A stretch of DNA of 10,266 nucleotides from Leucobacter sp. UBA1945 (GTDB taxonomy: Bacteria; Actinomycetota; Actinomycetes; Actinomycetales; Microbacteriaceae), in the NCBI GenBank assembly GCA_002336855.1, contig DDEV01000126.1:4844-15109 (forward strand). The letters run 5' to 3'. This document shows positions 1 through 6,386 of this stretch, one piece after another. A model generated the notes under the pieces. That model was not told the origin of the DNA. It was given only the letters and a program-made list of their open reading frames with translations, and did no database searches. Made by a program: the position numbers and the translations under genes. Numbering within the stretch: the first letter of the stretch is position 1; each line of letters opens with the position of its first letter.

Positions 1-949
1 CGGCGGGCGAGAGTCGTACGTGTACGCGATCGACCTGCGCAGCTTCCAAAGCGTGCTGTTCGATGAGCTGCAGAGCCTGCCACGTGGCTGCCTGATTGAT
101 CGCGCAGACCGGGTACGGTTTGAGCAGCAACTGACCGATCGCCCAATCGTCATCGAGCCGGCCGAGTACTTCGGCCGCTGCGGCGTCGCAGTCGTCGGGC
201 TCGAAACCGCCGAATGAACGCAGGAATCCCGAGGGGCCCTCGAGGGCGTGTGCGGCGCCGATCGCGCCATGCCGCGCGATCTCCGAGGCCTCGAAGCCGC
301 ATCGCGCTGCGAACGCGGTCTGGAACCGCCATTCATCGCTGCCGTCGCGCCACACCTGCGTGAATGAAGAGGCGCCGCTGAGTGCGAATGCGAGCGAACC
401 GGCCAGTTCCGGTTCGGTGGATTGCCTGGCGATCCCGTTCGCGACTGCTCCGCCGAATGGGCCGAAGAGACCCGTGGGGCGAAAGCCCCGCGGCGTGCTG
501 CGGGGGCCTACCACCGATGCCAGCGCGGCTCCGGCCTGATAGCCGAGCACCATCGCGTCGAGCAGGCGTGCGCCCCCGCTGCGCTCGCCGTCGGCGAGAT
601 CGCCGGTGTCGGCCAGCGCGAGCAGCGCGGGAATGACGACACTGCCGAAGTGGGCGACCGAACCCGGATGCTCGTCGTGCTGCGCCCTCGCTCCCATCAG
701 CAAGGAGTTGCCGATGACCGCGCGATGCGTCGCAACGTGCGAACCGTCGCGCAGCAGCAGGGCCGGACCCGCGGACCGAGCCGGTTCATTTGACGGGAGC
801 TCGCCCGGGATCGACAGAGTGCGCGCTGCGAACGCGACAGTGAGATTGTGGAGCAGCGCGAGCTTGGCATCGTCCCTCGCGGATGCTGGGACCGCCAGGC
901 TCAGCTGCCCGAGCCTGGCGGAGATCCTCTGCAGAAAACTCAACGTCAC
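1..949 (-). CDS. MmgE/PrpD family protein, 3' end cut off by window edge
   Basis: The reverse strand reads open from a GTG at 949 to the window edge, 316 codons of a family that is usually about 450 residues, so the C-terminal third is missing. The family includes 2-methylcitrate dehydratase and cis-aconitate decarboxylase, cytosolic enzymes acting on small polycarboxylates. Family landmarks are an N-terminal helical region, QHDEHPG (residues 90-96) followed by VVIPALLALAD (104-114), GPFGGAVANG (163-172), the DGSDEWRFQ segment (202-210) with LEGPSGFL (236-243), and KPYPVCAIN (277-285). The start lies 8 bases after the stop of the dehydrogenase gene, so the two are probably co-transcribed and perhaps translationally coupled; no strong Shine-Dalgarno is visible before this GTG, and a TTG at 943 is an alternative. 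By eye, pocket positions that are Lys and His in characterised members appear as Trp207 and Asn285, so the substrate or reaction may differ. Family membership is fairly sure; the reaction is unknown. Confidence 0.88.
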   Translation of the reverse strand, partial: MTLSFLQRISARLGQLSLAVPASARDDAKLALLHNLTVAFAARTLSIPGELPSNEPARSAGPALLLRDGSHVATHRAVIGNSLLMGARAQHDEHPGSVAHFGSVVIPALLALADTGDLADGERSGGARLLDAMVLGYQAGAALASVVGPRSTPRGFRPTGLFGPFGGAVANGIARQSTEPELAGSLAFALSGASSFTQVWRDGSDEWRFQTAFAARCGFEASEIARHGAIGAAHALEGPSGFLRSFGGFEPDDCDAAAAEVLGRLDDDWAIGQLLLKPYPVCAINQAATWQALQLIEQHALEAAQVDRVHVRLSPA

Positions 950-957
950 GTACCGAG

Positions 958-1656
958 TTACATGCCGACGAGACCGACCGTCTTGCCTCCGCAGACGTAC
1001 AGGGCCTGGCCGGTCACGAACCCGGTCCGCCCGTCGAGGAAGAAGTCGACCGCGTTCGCGATGTCCTCGGGCTCGCCCATGCGCTTGACGGGGATGCCGT
1101 CGATGATTGCGAGGGTCGCCGGGGTGCCGGGGGGATTGGCGGCCTCGAACATGGGGGTGCGGATCGGACCCGGTGCCACGGTGTTCACGGTGATGCCGTC
1201 GGCGCCGAGCTCCAGCGACCAGATGCGGGTGAAGCCCATGAGCGCGGCCTTCGAAGCAGCGTATGCGCTGCGTCCCTCTTTGCCGAGCACGGCCCGCGAT
1301 GCGACGTTGACGACACGCCCGAACTTCTGCTCCCGCATGCCGGGGAGCACCGCCTGCATGCACTGCAGTGCCGCGCGCGTGTTGACGGCGAAGTGCAGCT
1401 CCAGCTGCTCCATGGTCAGGTCTTCGATGCGGGCCACATTGATCATGCCGACATTGTTGACGAGACGGGTGATCGGACCGCCGGCAAGCGCCTCTTCGAG
1501 CGCGGCTGCGGTTGAGTCCACATCGGAGAGGTCTGCGATGATGCCGTCGCCGACTCGGTCGATGATCACCGGCTCCTGACCGTTCTGTCGCACGCGGTCG
1601 GCGATCGCCGCCCCGATGCCACCCGCGCCACCTGTGATGAGTACTCGCTCCGACAT
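958..1656 (-). CDS. Short-chain dehydrogenase/reductase (SDR), NAD(P)-dependent
   Basis: A 232-residue classical SDR, the usual length of about 250 or slightly under. The cofactor-binding TGGAGGIG is at residues 8-15, NNVG (variant of NNAG) at 67-70, Asn92, and the catalytic Ser120, Tyr132 and Lys136 (YAASK, 132-136) are all present. PGPIRT follows at 163-167 and the C-terminus carries TGQALYVCGG at 215-224. Such enzymes interconvert a secondary alcohol and a ketone in the cytosol. The frame is open upstream to an ATG at 1794, but the ATG at 1656 is chosen because GAAGGAGA (1661-1668, reverse strand) sits at a good distance and the protein then begins directly with the first beta strand of the Rossmann fold. 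It heads a two-gene minus-strand unit with the MmgE/PrpD gene and diverges from the TetR gene. Next to a Baeyer-Villiger enzyme and hydrolase it could make the ketone substrate or oxidise the released hydroxy acid; which one is not readable. Confidence 0.93.
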   Translation of the reverse strand: MSERVLITGGAGGIGAAIADRVRQNGQEPVIIDRVGDGIIADLSDVDSTAAALEEALAGGPITRLVNNVGMINVARIEDLTMEQLELHFAVNTRAALQCMQAVLPGMREQKFGRVVNVASRAVLGKEGRSAYAASKAALMGFTRIWSLELGADGITVNTVAPGPIRTPMFEAANPPGTPATLAIIDGIPVKRMGEPEDIANAVDFFLDGRTGFVTGQALYVCGGKTVGLVGM

Positions 1657-1660
1657 GTGT

Positions 1661-1668
1661 TCTCCTTC
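1661..1668 (-). promoter_or_regulatory. Ribosome binding site of the SDR gene
   Basis: The reverse strand reads GAAGGAGA, with four bases between it and the ATG at 1656. It decides the start of the dehydrogenase against the longer reading from 1794. Confidence 0.75.
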
Positions 1669-1704
1669 TGGTTGACTGCTCTGTCTGCTGCTGCACGCGG
1701 TCGA

Positions 1705-1749
1705 TCCACGTGGAATCCGACCCGGCAAGCCAATAGTAGAAACACGTGT
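1705..1749. promoter_or_regulatory. Two CACGTG palindromes in the SDR leader
   Basis: TCCACGTGGA at 1705-1714 is a perfect 10-base palindrome and ACACGTGT at 1742-1749 a perfect 8-base one. Both are centred on CACGTG and their centres are 36 bases apart. They lie between the dehydrogenase start and the large inverted repeat. They could be sites for a dimeric regulator not encoded here, or chance in GC-rich DNA. Confidence 0.3.
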
Positions 1750-1763
1750 CCCGACAGCGCCAA
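1733..1763 (-). promoter_or_regulatory. Possible promoter of the SDR-MmgE/PrpD unit
   Basis: On the reverse strand TTGGCG (1758-1763) could be a -35 box and TACTAT (1733-1738) a -10 box. The 19-base spacer is long and the match only moderate, so this is a weak call. The large inverted repeat at 1785-1817 would lie just upstream of it. Confidence 0.25.
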
Positions 1764-1784
1764 TAAGTAATTCGAATGGAAAGT

Positions 1785-1817
1785 GAGAGTGCACTATCTA
1801 TTTGATAGTCTACTCTC
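1785..1817. promoter_or_regulatory. 33-base compound inverted repeat, probable operator of the TetR regulator
   Basis: The left arm GAGAGTGCACTATC (1785-1798) and right arm GATAGTCTACTCTC (1804-1817) are inverted copies, 12 of 14 positions matching, around the spacer TATTT. Each 14-base arm is itself nearly palindromic (GA-K-AGT-NN-ACT-M-TC). The site thus looks like two dimer sites whose centres are 19 bases apart, nearly two helical turns. It lies in the divergent region, ending 31 bases before the TetR start. TetR-family proteins commonly bind palindromes in their own divergent promoter, and some bind as paired dimers. The repeat is seen directly; its use as the TetR operator is inference. 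Confidence 0.65.
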
Positions 1818-1848
1818 TAAATCAAATCGTTCGAGCAGAGGAGCCCGC

Positions 1849-2511
1849 ATGTCAGACCCAGGCGTTCAGACGCTCGGCCTGCGCGCACAGGCCAAGGCCG
1901 AGGTGTTCCGGCGTATTCGAGAGGCCGCCGGGGTGCTGCTCGCGGATCGCGGATTCGATCAGATCACCACTCGCGAGGTCGCGCAGCAGGCGGGCATCGG
2001 CGAGGCGACACTCTTCCGATACGTCGCATCGAAGGAAGAACTGCTGACGCTCGTGTACGGCGATCAGATGGATGTGCTGATCGAGACGCTCCTGGCGGCC
2101 GATGACGTCTCTGCTGCGACCGACGACCCGAGCAGTGCACTGCAGCTGTGCGCTCGCATCAAGGCCCTGTATCAAGGGCGGTCCGACTTCTACCTGACGA
2201 ACCCGACCAATGCCTCCCGGTATCTGCGGCAGGCATTCGAGATCTCCAGTCCGAATCGTGAGCGCACGATGGCGCAGGGAGATCGTTTCATCGCGAGAGT
2301 CACCGAGATCCTCGAAACAGGGCAGCGGCGAGGCCTGATCAACAGCAGGGTCGAGGCATCCGTGGTCGCGCAGAACTGCCACGGAATATTCATCCACGAG
2401 GTCGATCGCACCGCCACACGAGGATACCTCCCGGAGACGATCTGGCAGAGGGTGTCCGCACGCCTCGACGCGCAACTGCTCGTGCTGGTGATCGATCCGG
2501 CGCAGCACTGA
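1849..2511 (+). CDS. TetR/AcrR family transcriptional regulator
   Basis: A 220-residue one-component regulator, typical length for the family. The N-terminal three-helix DNA-binding domain spans about residues 15-65, with the helix-turn-helix ITTREVAQQAGIGEATLFRY (39-58) followed by SKEEL (61-65). The remaining 150 residues are the helical ligand-binding and dimerisation domain, which is variable, so the inducer cannot be guessed. The ATG at 1849 is preferred over the in-frame ATG at 1783 because AGAGGAG (1837-1843) precedes it at good spacing and because the earlier start would place coding sequence across the large inverted repeat. It diverges from the dehydrogenase gene and stands 43 bases upstream of the hydrolase, so it probably represses both directions until a pathway compound binds. 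The family call is firm; the target set is inferred from position. Confidence 0.93.
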   Translation: MSDPGVQTLGLRAQAKAEVFRRIREAAGVLLADRGFDQITTREVAQQAGIGEATLFRYVASKEELLTLVYGDQMDVLIETLLAADDVSAATDDPSSALQLCARIKALYQGRSDFYLTNPTNASRYLRQAFEISSPNRERTMAQGDRFIARVTEILETGQRRGLINSRVEASVVAQNCHGIFIHEVDRTATRGYLPETIWQRVSARLDAQLLVLVIDPAQH

Positions 2512-2554
2512 ATCACTGAACCCACCCCAATACACGTCACCAGGAGGAGCCAAC

Positions 2555-3400
2555 GTGCCGATTTACCCTAATGTCAACGAGAGCGAACTGGACGTAGACG
2601 GTGCAACCGTGCGCATCTACGACAGTGGTGGGGACTGGAACGCCCCGACCATCGTGCTCGTGCACGGTACAGGCTCGACCGCTGAGAAGAACTTCTGGGC
2701 GCTGTTCCCGATGCTTGCCTTCGAGCATCGCGTGGTCGGCCTGGACCTCGCGCTGCCGGCGGACGGGTCGGAGCTGACCCTCGACCATTATGTGCGCCAG
2801 GTCGAAGCCGTGGTCGAGCAGGTGCGGGACGACCGCGGGGTGGTGCTCGTCGGCTATTCGCTGGGAGCCGTGGTGGCGCTCTCGCTCGCTGCCCGGCGAC
2901 CCGAGCTGCTCACCTCGGTCGTCAGCATCGCCGGATGGATGAAGACCGATCGCCATCAGCTGCTGCGCAACGACCTCTGGCAGAAGTTGCAGGCGGAGGG
3001 CTCGTCTGCGAAGGCGGACTTCGCACTCTTCTCGAGCTACAGCCCCACGTTCGTCTCGAGCCGAACCGAGCCCGACTATCAGGAGATCGTGCGCCGCGTT
3101 GCCGGGACCGACTACCCGAAGCCGATCATGGATCTGAACCGGACGATCGACATCGTCGACGAGACCCATTCGATCGAGCTGCCCGCGCTGGTCATCGGCT
3201 GCATGTTCGACCAGATGGTGCAGCCCCGCCATTCGAAGGAGATCTTCGGAGCGATCAAGAACGCTCGCTATGCCGAAGTGCAGGCCGGTCACGCCGTGGT
3301 GCACGAGCGGCCTGCAGAGCTCTTCGCTCTGATCGACAGCTTCGTCGCGAACCCCGAGCAGCACGCTGCCGGAACCATCTTCGCTCAGGTAGACGCCTGA
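2555..3400 (+). CDS. Alpha/beta hydrolase, probable ester or lactone hydrolase
   Basis: A 281-residue alpha/beta-hydrolase starting at a GTG preceded by AGGAGGAG at ideal spacing. The oxyanion-hole segment HGTGS is at residues 37-41, the nucleophile elbow GYSLG at 100-104 (Ser102), the acid is probably Asp219 in CMFDQMV, and the catalytic His is His246 in AGHAVVHERP. The triad is therefore complete. A lid region lies roughly at 130-200. No signal peptide or membrane segment is seen, so it should act in the cytosol. The Baeyer-Villiger monooxygenase starts 23 bases after its stop. Hydrolase and monooxygenase pairs of this kind open the lactone or ester formed by oxygen insertion, as in cyclohexanone and monoterpene ketone degradation. 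Hydrolysis of a C-C bond or an enol-lactone is also possible in this fold. Fold and triad are sure; the substrate is inference. Confidence 0.92.
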   Translation: MPIYPNVNESELDVDGATVRIYDSGGDWNAPTIVLVHGTGSTAEKNFWALFPMLAFEHRVVGLDLALPADGSELTLDHYVRQVEAVVEQVRDDRGVVLVGYSLGAVVALSLAARRPELLTSVVSIAGWMKTDRHQLLRNDLWQKLQAEGSSAKADFALFSSYSPTFVSSRTEPDYQEIVRRVAGTDYPKPIMDLNRTIDIVDETHSIELPALVIGCMFDQMVQPRHSKEIFGAIKNARYAEVQAGHAVVHERPAELFALIDSFVANPEQHAAGTIFAQVDA

Positions 3401-3410
3401 GCAGTCTGCA

Positions 3411-3415
3411 AAGGA
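3411..3415 (+). promoter_or_regulatory. Ribosome binding site deciding the monooxygenase start
   Basis: AAGGA stands 8 bases before the ATG at 3424 but only 2 before the ATG at 3418. The downstream ATG is therefore the better start, and the two readings differ by two residues (Met-Ile). Confidence 0.6.
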
Positions 3416-3423
3416 ACATGATT

Positions 3424-4938
3424 ATGGAAACCCTCACTCATTCAACAGGCACCGTGGAACGGGTGCGCGTCGCGATCGTCGGTTCCGGCTTCTCCGGCGT
3501 GGGGATGGCAATCAAGCTGAAACAGCAGGGAGAGGACTCGTTCGTGGTCCTGGAGCGCGAAGCCGCGCTCGGCGGAACCTGGCGGGACAACACCTATCCC
3601 GGCGCGGCCTGCGACATCCAATCCCACCTCTACTCCTACTCCTTCATGCCGAACCCCCGGTGGTCCCGGGTCTACGCCCCGCAAGGCGAGATCCTCGAAT
3701 ACATTCAGGACTGCGCGCGCAAGGGCGGCATCGAGCCCCACATGCGCTTCAACAGCGAGATGCTCTCGGCGGAGTGGGACGAGGGTCGAGGCCTCTGGGT
3801 GATCGAGACGCTGAGCGGAATCTACGAGGCGCAGGTCATGATCTCCGCAGCAGGGCATCTCTCCGACCCGAAGTATCCAGCCATCGAGGGCATCGAGAGC
3901 TTCGAGGGAACCATCTTCCACTCGGCTCGCTGGGATCACGAGGCCGAGCTCGAGGGCAAGCGCATCGGTGTGCTCGGGACCGGCGCATCGGCGATCCAGA
4001 TCGTTCCCGAGATGGCGAAGATCGCGGGTGAGCTCACCGTGTTCCAACGCTCGGCGCCCTACGTGGTTCCCCGCATGGATCGGGAGTACACCGAAGCCGA
4101 GAAGGGCATGTTCGAGCGTCTGCCCGAGACCGCAAAGGATCTTCGACGCGAGCTGTTCTGGGGAAACGAGGCGCGTTTTCCGCAGCGTCGTGGCATCCCC
4201 GCATTCATCGATAAGGTGACGGGCCTCGCTCTCGGGCATCTCGAGAACCAGGTGCCGGACCCCGAGCTTCGAGCCAAGCTCACGCCCGACTACTCGGTCG
4301 GTTGCAAGCGCATCCTGATCTCGAACGTCTACTTCCCGACCTATCTGCAGCAGAACGTGACACTCGAGACGACCGGTATCGAACGCATCGAGGGCAATCG
4401 CGTGATGCTCAAGGACGGATCGTTCCACGAACTCGACGTGCTGATCGTGAGCACGGGATTCGAGGCGAGCGACCTGCCCATCTCATACTTGATTCGAGGC
4501 GCGAACGGATCGCTGCTCTCCGACCACTGGGCAGGTGGCGAACAGGCCTACGCGTGCAGCACAGTGAACGGCTTCCCCAACCTCTTCATCATGAACGGTC
4601 CGAACTCGGGACTCGGCGCGGGTTCGATCATCTTCATCGTCGAGTGCCAGATCGATTACATTCTCGGCGCACTCGCGGCAATGGACGAGCGCGGTGCCTC
4701 GCGTCTCGAGGTACGACTCGACGCCGAGAACGACTTCGTCGATATGATCGAGCGCAAAGCCAAGGGAACCGTCTGGGTCGACGGCGGTTGCAAGAGCTGG
4801 TACGTCGATCAGCGAAACGGCAGGTTGACCACCATCTGGCCCGACTTCATGACCCACTTCCGACAGTTCAACGGAGTCTTCGCCGCTGAGGCGTACGAGT
4901 TCGCCAGCGTGCGCGAGCTCGCGGAGGTCGGCGGCTGA
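3424..4938 (+). CDS. Flavin-dependent monooxygenase, type I Baeyer-Villiger family
   Basis: A 504-residue class B flavoprotein monooxygenase, expected to use FAD, NADPH and O2 to insert oxygen beside a ketone carbonyl. The FAD-binding GSGFSG is at residues 20-25, GGTWRDNTYPGAACD at 50-64, the Baeyer-Villiger fingerprint FEGTIFHSARWD at 160-171 (FxGxxxHxxxW followed by D), and the NADPH-binding GTGASA at 185-190. The GCKR segment (293-296) supplies the arginine position known to be catalytic in this class, STGF is at 343-346, and a C-terminal GPNSGLGAGS segment is typical of the cyclohexanone/4-hydroxyacetophenone monooxygenase group. It is slightly shorter than cyclohexanone monooxygenase (about 540). 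It sits between the hydrolase and the YCII gene, consistent with one catabolic operon. The frame is open far upstream, but that part overlaps the hydrolase and does not look like protein. The class is firm. Substrate ring size is unknown, and a simple N- or S-oxygenating relative is less likely because the fingerprint is intact. Confidence 0.95.
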   Translation: METLTHSTGTVERVRVAIVGSGFSGVGMAIKLKQQGEDSFVVLEREAALGGTWRDNTYPGAACDIQSHLYSYSFMPNPRWSRVYAPQGEILEYIQDCARKGGIEPHMRFNSEMLSAEWDEGRGLWVIETLSGIYEAQVMISAAGHLSDPKYPAIEGIESFEGTIFHSARWDHEAELEGKRIGVLGTGASAIQIVPEMAKIAGELTVFQRSAPYVVPRMDREYTEAEKGMFERLPETAKDLRRELFWGNEARFPQRRGIPAFIDKVTGLALGHLENQVPDPELRAKLTPDYSVGCKRILISNVYFPTYLQQNVTLETTGIERIEGNRVMLKDGSFHELDVLIVSTGFEASDLPISYLIRGANGSLLSDHWAGGEQAYACSTVNGFPNLFIMNGPNSGLGAGSIIFIVECQIDYILGALAAMDERGASRLEVRLDAENDFVDMIERKAKGTVWVDGGCKSWYVDQRNGRLTTIWPDFMTHFRQFNGVFAAEAYEFASVRELAEVGG

Positions 4939-4999
4939 ACCCCGGTCGCCTACACATCGCACGAGACCTGCACACAAGAGATTGAGAGAGGACGAACTC

Positions 5000-5305
5000 A
5001 TGGCGTTCTTCATTCAGACATTCGACCGCCCCGGCGCCGAGGCGAAACGAGCCGAGCTGCGCATGGAGCATTTGCACTACCTCGACCGAACCAAGGATCA
5101 GCTGCTCGCCTGCGGCGCGAAGCTCGATGAGTCCACAGGGCACCCGAAGGGCGGGGTGTATCTTGTCGATGTGGAGACTCGAGAGGAAGCCGAGGCGTAC
5201 ATCGCCGGCGATCCGTTCACGAAGGCGGACCTGTTCGAGAAGATCCAGATCGAACAGTGGCGAAAGGCGTTTCTCGACCGCGAGCGCTTCGTCGAACTCG
5301 ACTAG
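5000..5305 (+). CDS. YCII-domain (YciI-like) small protein
   Basis: A 101-residue protein of the YCII family, a dimeric ferredoxin-like alpha/beta fold. It shows the family pattern: an N-terminal strand (AFFIQTFDRPG, residues 2-12), the R/H helix with His24 (RMEHLHYLDR, 21-30), the GGVYLVDVET strand (51-60), and the GDPFTKADLFE segment with Asp71 (70-80). The conserved His and Asp form the presumed active pair. GAGAGGA (4986-4992) precedes the ATG. It follows the monooxygenase by 61 bases and precedes the LysR gene by 26. Most members have no known function. One studied relative, TftG of chlorophenol degradation, removes HCl from a muconolactone, so a lactone isomerase or elimination role on the monooxygenase product is an attractive but unproven reading. 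The family is clear; the role is a guess from context. Confidence 0.87.
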   Translation: MAFFIQTFDRPGAEAKRAELRMEHLHYLDRTKDQLLACGAKLDESTGHPKGGVYLVDVETREEAEAYIAGDPFTKADLFEKIQIEQWRKAFLDRERFVELD

Positions 5306-5331
5306 CGAGCCGGACCGGGAGGGCAGGGTCA

Positions 5332-6234
5332 ATGAATTTCTGGCGGTTGCAATGCTTCGTCGCACTTGCCGAGGAGCAGCATTTCGGCCGTGCCGCGAAC
5401 CGATTGTTCGTCTCTCAGCCCGCTCTTTCACAGCAGATCAAGCAGCTCGAGGACTCCCTCGGGGTGGGACTCGTGATCAGGCAGCCCCGGTTCGAACTGA
5501 CCGATGCAGGAACGACGCTCTATCCCGAGGCGATCCGAATTCTCGAACTGGTGAAGCAGACGGTTCGCAAGGTCGCGCCGGATCAGAGCGCGCCCGACGG
5601 GGAGTTCAGACTGCTCTACGGACGTTCGATCTCGGCGGATCAAACCTTCGATCTGATCGAAGGTTTTCGCGATCATGCACCGAGCCTCGAGATCACCGCG
5701 CAGACGCTCTGGACCTCCGCTGCGGTCGAGCAGTTGCAGCAGGGCCTCGCTGATGCTGCGTTCCTGCGGCTGCCGCTCGAGAACCCCGGCACGATCGAGA
5801 CGATCGTGCTGGGAATCGATGAGCAGCTCGTGGTGCTCAGCGAGGACCATCCGCTCGCGGACGAGGAGAGCCTGCACATCTCTGAGTTGGAGGCGTTCCC
5901 GCTGATCCACTGGCCGCGGGCCGATGCCCCGGGAAACCACGACGAAGTGCTGCGCCAGCTCTCGGGAGGGAGGACGCTCTTGATGGGACCGCCGCAGCCG
6001 GATCAGGGGCACCGGATCGCCGCGGTCTCGAGGAGCAACGGCTTCGCACTCGTCCATGCGAGCGCGGTGGCGGGGTTGCCGCCCCACCTGCGCGCCAAGC
6101 GGGTCGCTCCGACGACTCCGCTGAGTCGTTGGGGGTTCGCCTGGGACGGCGCCGCCTCCCACGACGGAGCACGTATCGCCGCGATGCTGGCGGAGCATTT
6201 GCGTCGCAGCTCGACCGACGTGGCCATCGGCTGA
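5332..6234 (+). CDS. LysR-type transcriptional regulator
   Basis: A 300-residue LysR-type regulator, the normal length. The winged helix-turn-helix occupies residues 1-60, with the characteristic EEQHFGRAANRLFVSQPALS run (14-33) followed by QQIKQLEDSLGVGL and the LTDAG wing (57-61). A linker helix leads to the periplasmic-binding-protein-like effector domain (about 90-290). The ATG at 5332 follows GGGAGGG (5317-5323) at good spacing. In-frame codons upstream overlap the YCII gene in another frame and are rejected. It is the last of the short-gap series and points toward the thiamine-diphosphate enzyme, whose upstream gap carries a T-N11-A dyad; codirectional placement is less usual than divergent for this family. 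It probably activates the downstream pair in response to a pathway intermediate. The second regulator in the cluster suggests two-stage control. Confidence 0.93.
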   Translation: MNFWRLQCFVALAEEQHFGRAANRLFVSQPALSQQIKQLEDSLGVGLVIRQPRFELTDAGTTLYPEAIRILELVKQTVRKVAPDQSAPDGEFRLLYGRSISADQTFDLIEGFRDHAPSLEITAQTLWTSAAVEQLQQGLADAAFLRLPLENPGTIETIVLGIDEQLVVLSEDHPLADEESLHISELEAFPLIHWPRADAPGNHDEVLRQLSGGRTLLMGPPQPDQGHRIAAVSRSNGFALVHASAVAGLPPHLRAKRVAPTTPLSRWGFAWDGAASHDGARIAAMLAEHLRRSSTDVAIG

Positions 6235-6340
6235 GCCCGCCGCAGTTATCCGTCCCTTCGGCGATTCAAGACGCTGATGACGCAATAACCAATGGCCCTT
6301 TGTGCTGCCCGAAGCCGCGCACATAGTCTGACCGCGAGGG

Positions 6341-6353
6341 TTGCGAATCGCAA
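6341..6353. promoter_or_regulatory. LysR-box-like dyad upstream of the thiamine-diphosphate enzyme gene
   Basis: TTGCGAATCGCAA is a perfect inverted repeat (TTGCGA / TCGCAA around one base) that fits the T-N11-A rule for LysR-type regulator boxes. A second, overlapping pair, GCGAAT (6343-6348) and ATTCGC (6356-6361), extends the symmetry. The site lies 33 bases before the GTG start at 6387, in the only sizeable gap of the plus-strand series and directly after the LysR gene. A convincing -35/-10 pair is not visible around it. Confidence 0.5.
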
Positions 6354-6374
6354 GTATTCGCGCCCGAAAGTGAT

Positions 6375-6380
6375 GAGGAG
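6375..6380 (+). promoter_or_regulatory. Ribosome binding site deciding the thiamine-diphosphate enzyme start
   Basis: GAGGAG ends directly before a TTG at 6381 but lies 6 bases before the GTG at 6387. The GTG is therefore the better start. Confidence 0.65.
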
Positions 6381-6386
6381 TTGAGT

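Noticed and set aside
20..949. Several plus-strand open frames at the left end
   Set aside because: They lie over the MmgE/PrpD gene on the other strand, which reads continuously with family motifs throughout.
1770..1777. ATTCGAAT palindrome in the divergent region
   Set aside because: A perfect but only 8-base palindrome without a partner copy; too little to call a site.
2537..3364. Long open frame on the minus strand, opposite the hydrolase gene
   Set aside because: Antisense shadow of a hydrolase with a complete catalytic triad; composition is not protein-like.
2935..3423. Upstream extension of the monooxygenase frame
   Set aside because: It overlaps the hydrolase gene in another frame, is Arg-rich without domain likeness, and a good ribosome binding site precedes 3424.
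3442..4428. Long open frame on the minus strand, opposite the Baeyer-Villiger monooxygenase gene
   Set aside because: It is the mirror of a well-supported gene in GC-rich DNA; the translation shows no domain and no ribosome binding site fits.
6238..6263. CGCCG ... CGGCG stem after the LysR gene as a terminator
   Set aside because: Only five base pairs around a 16-base loop and no T-run follows.
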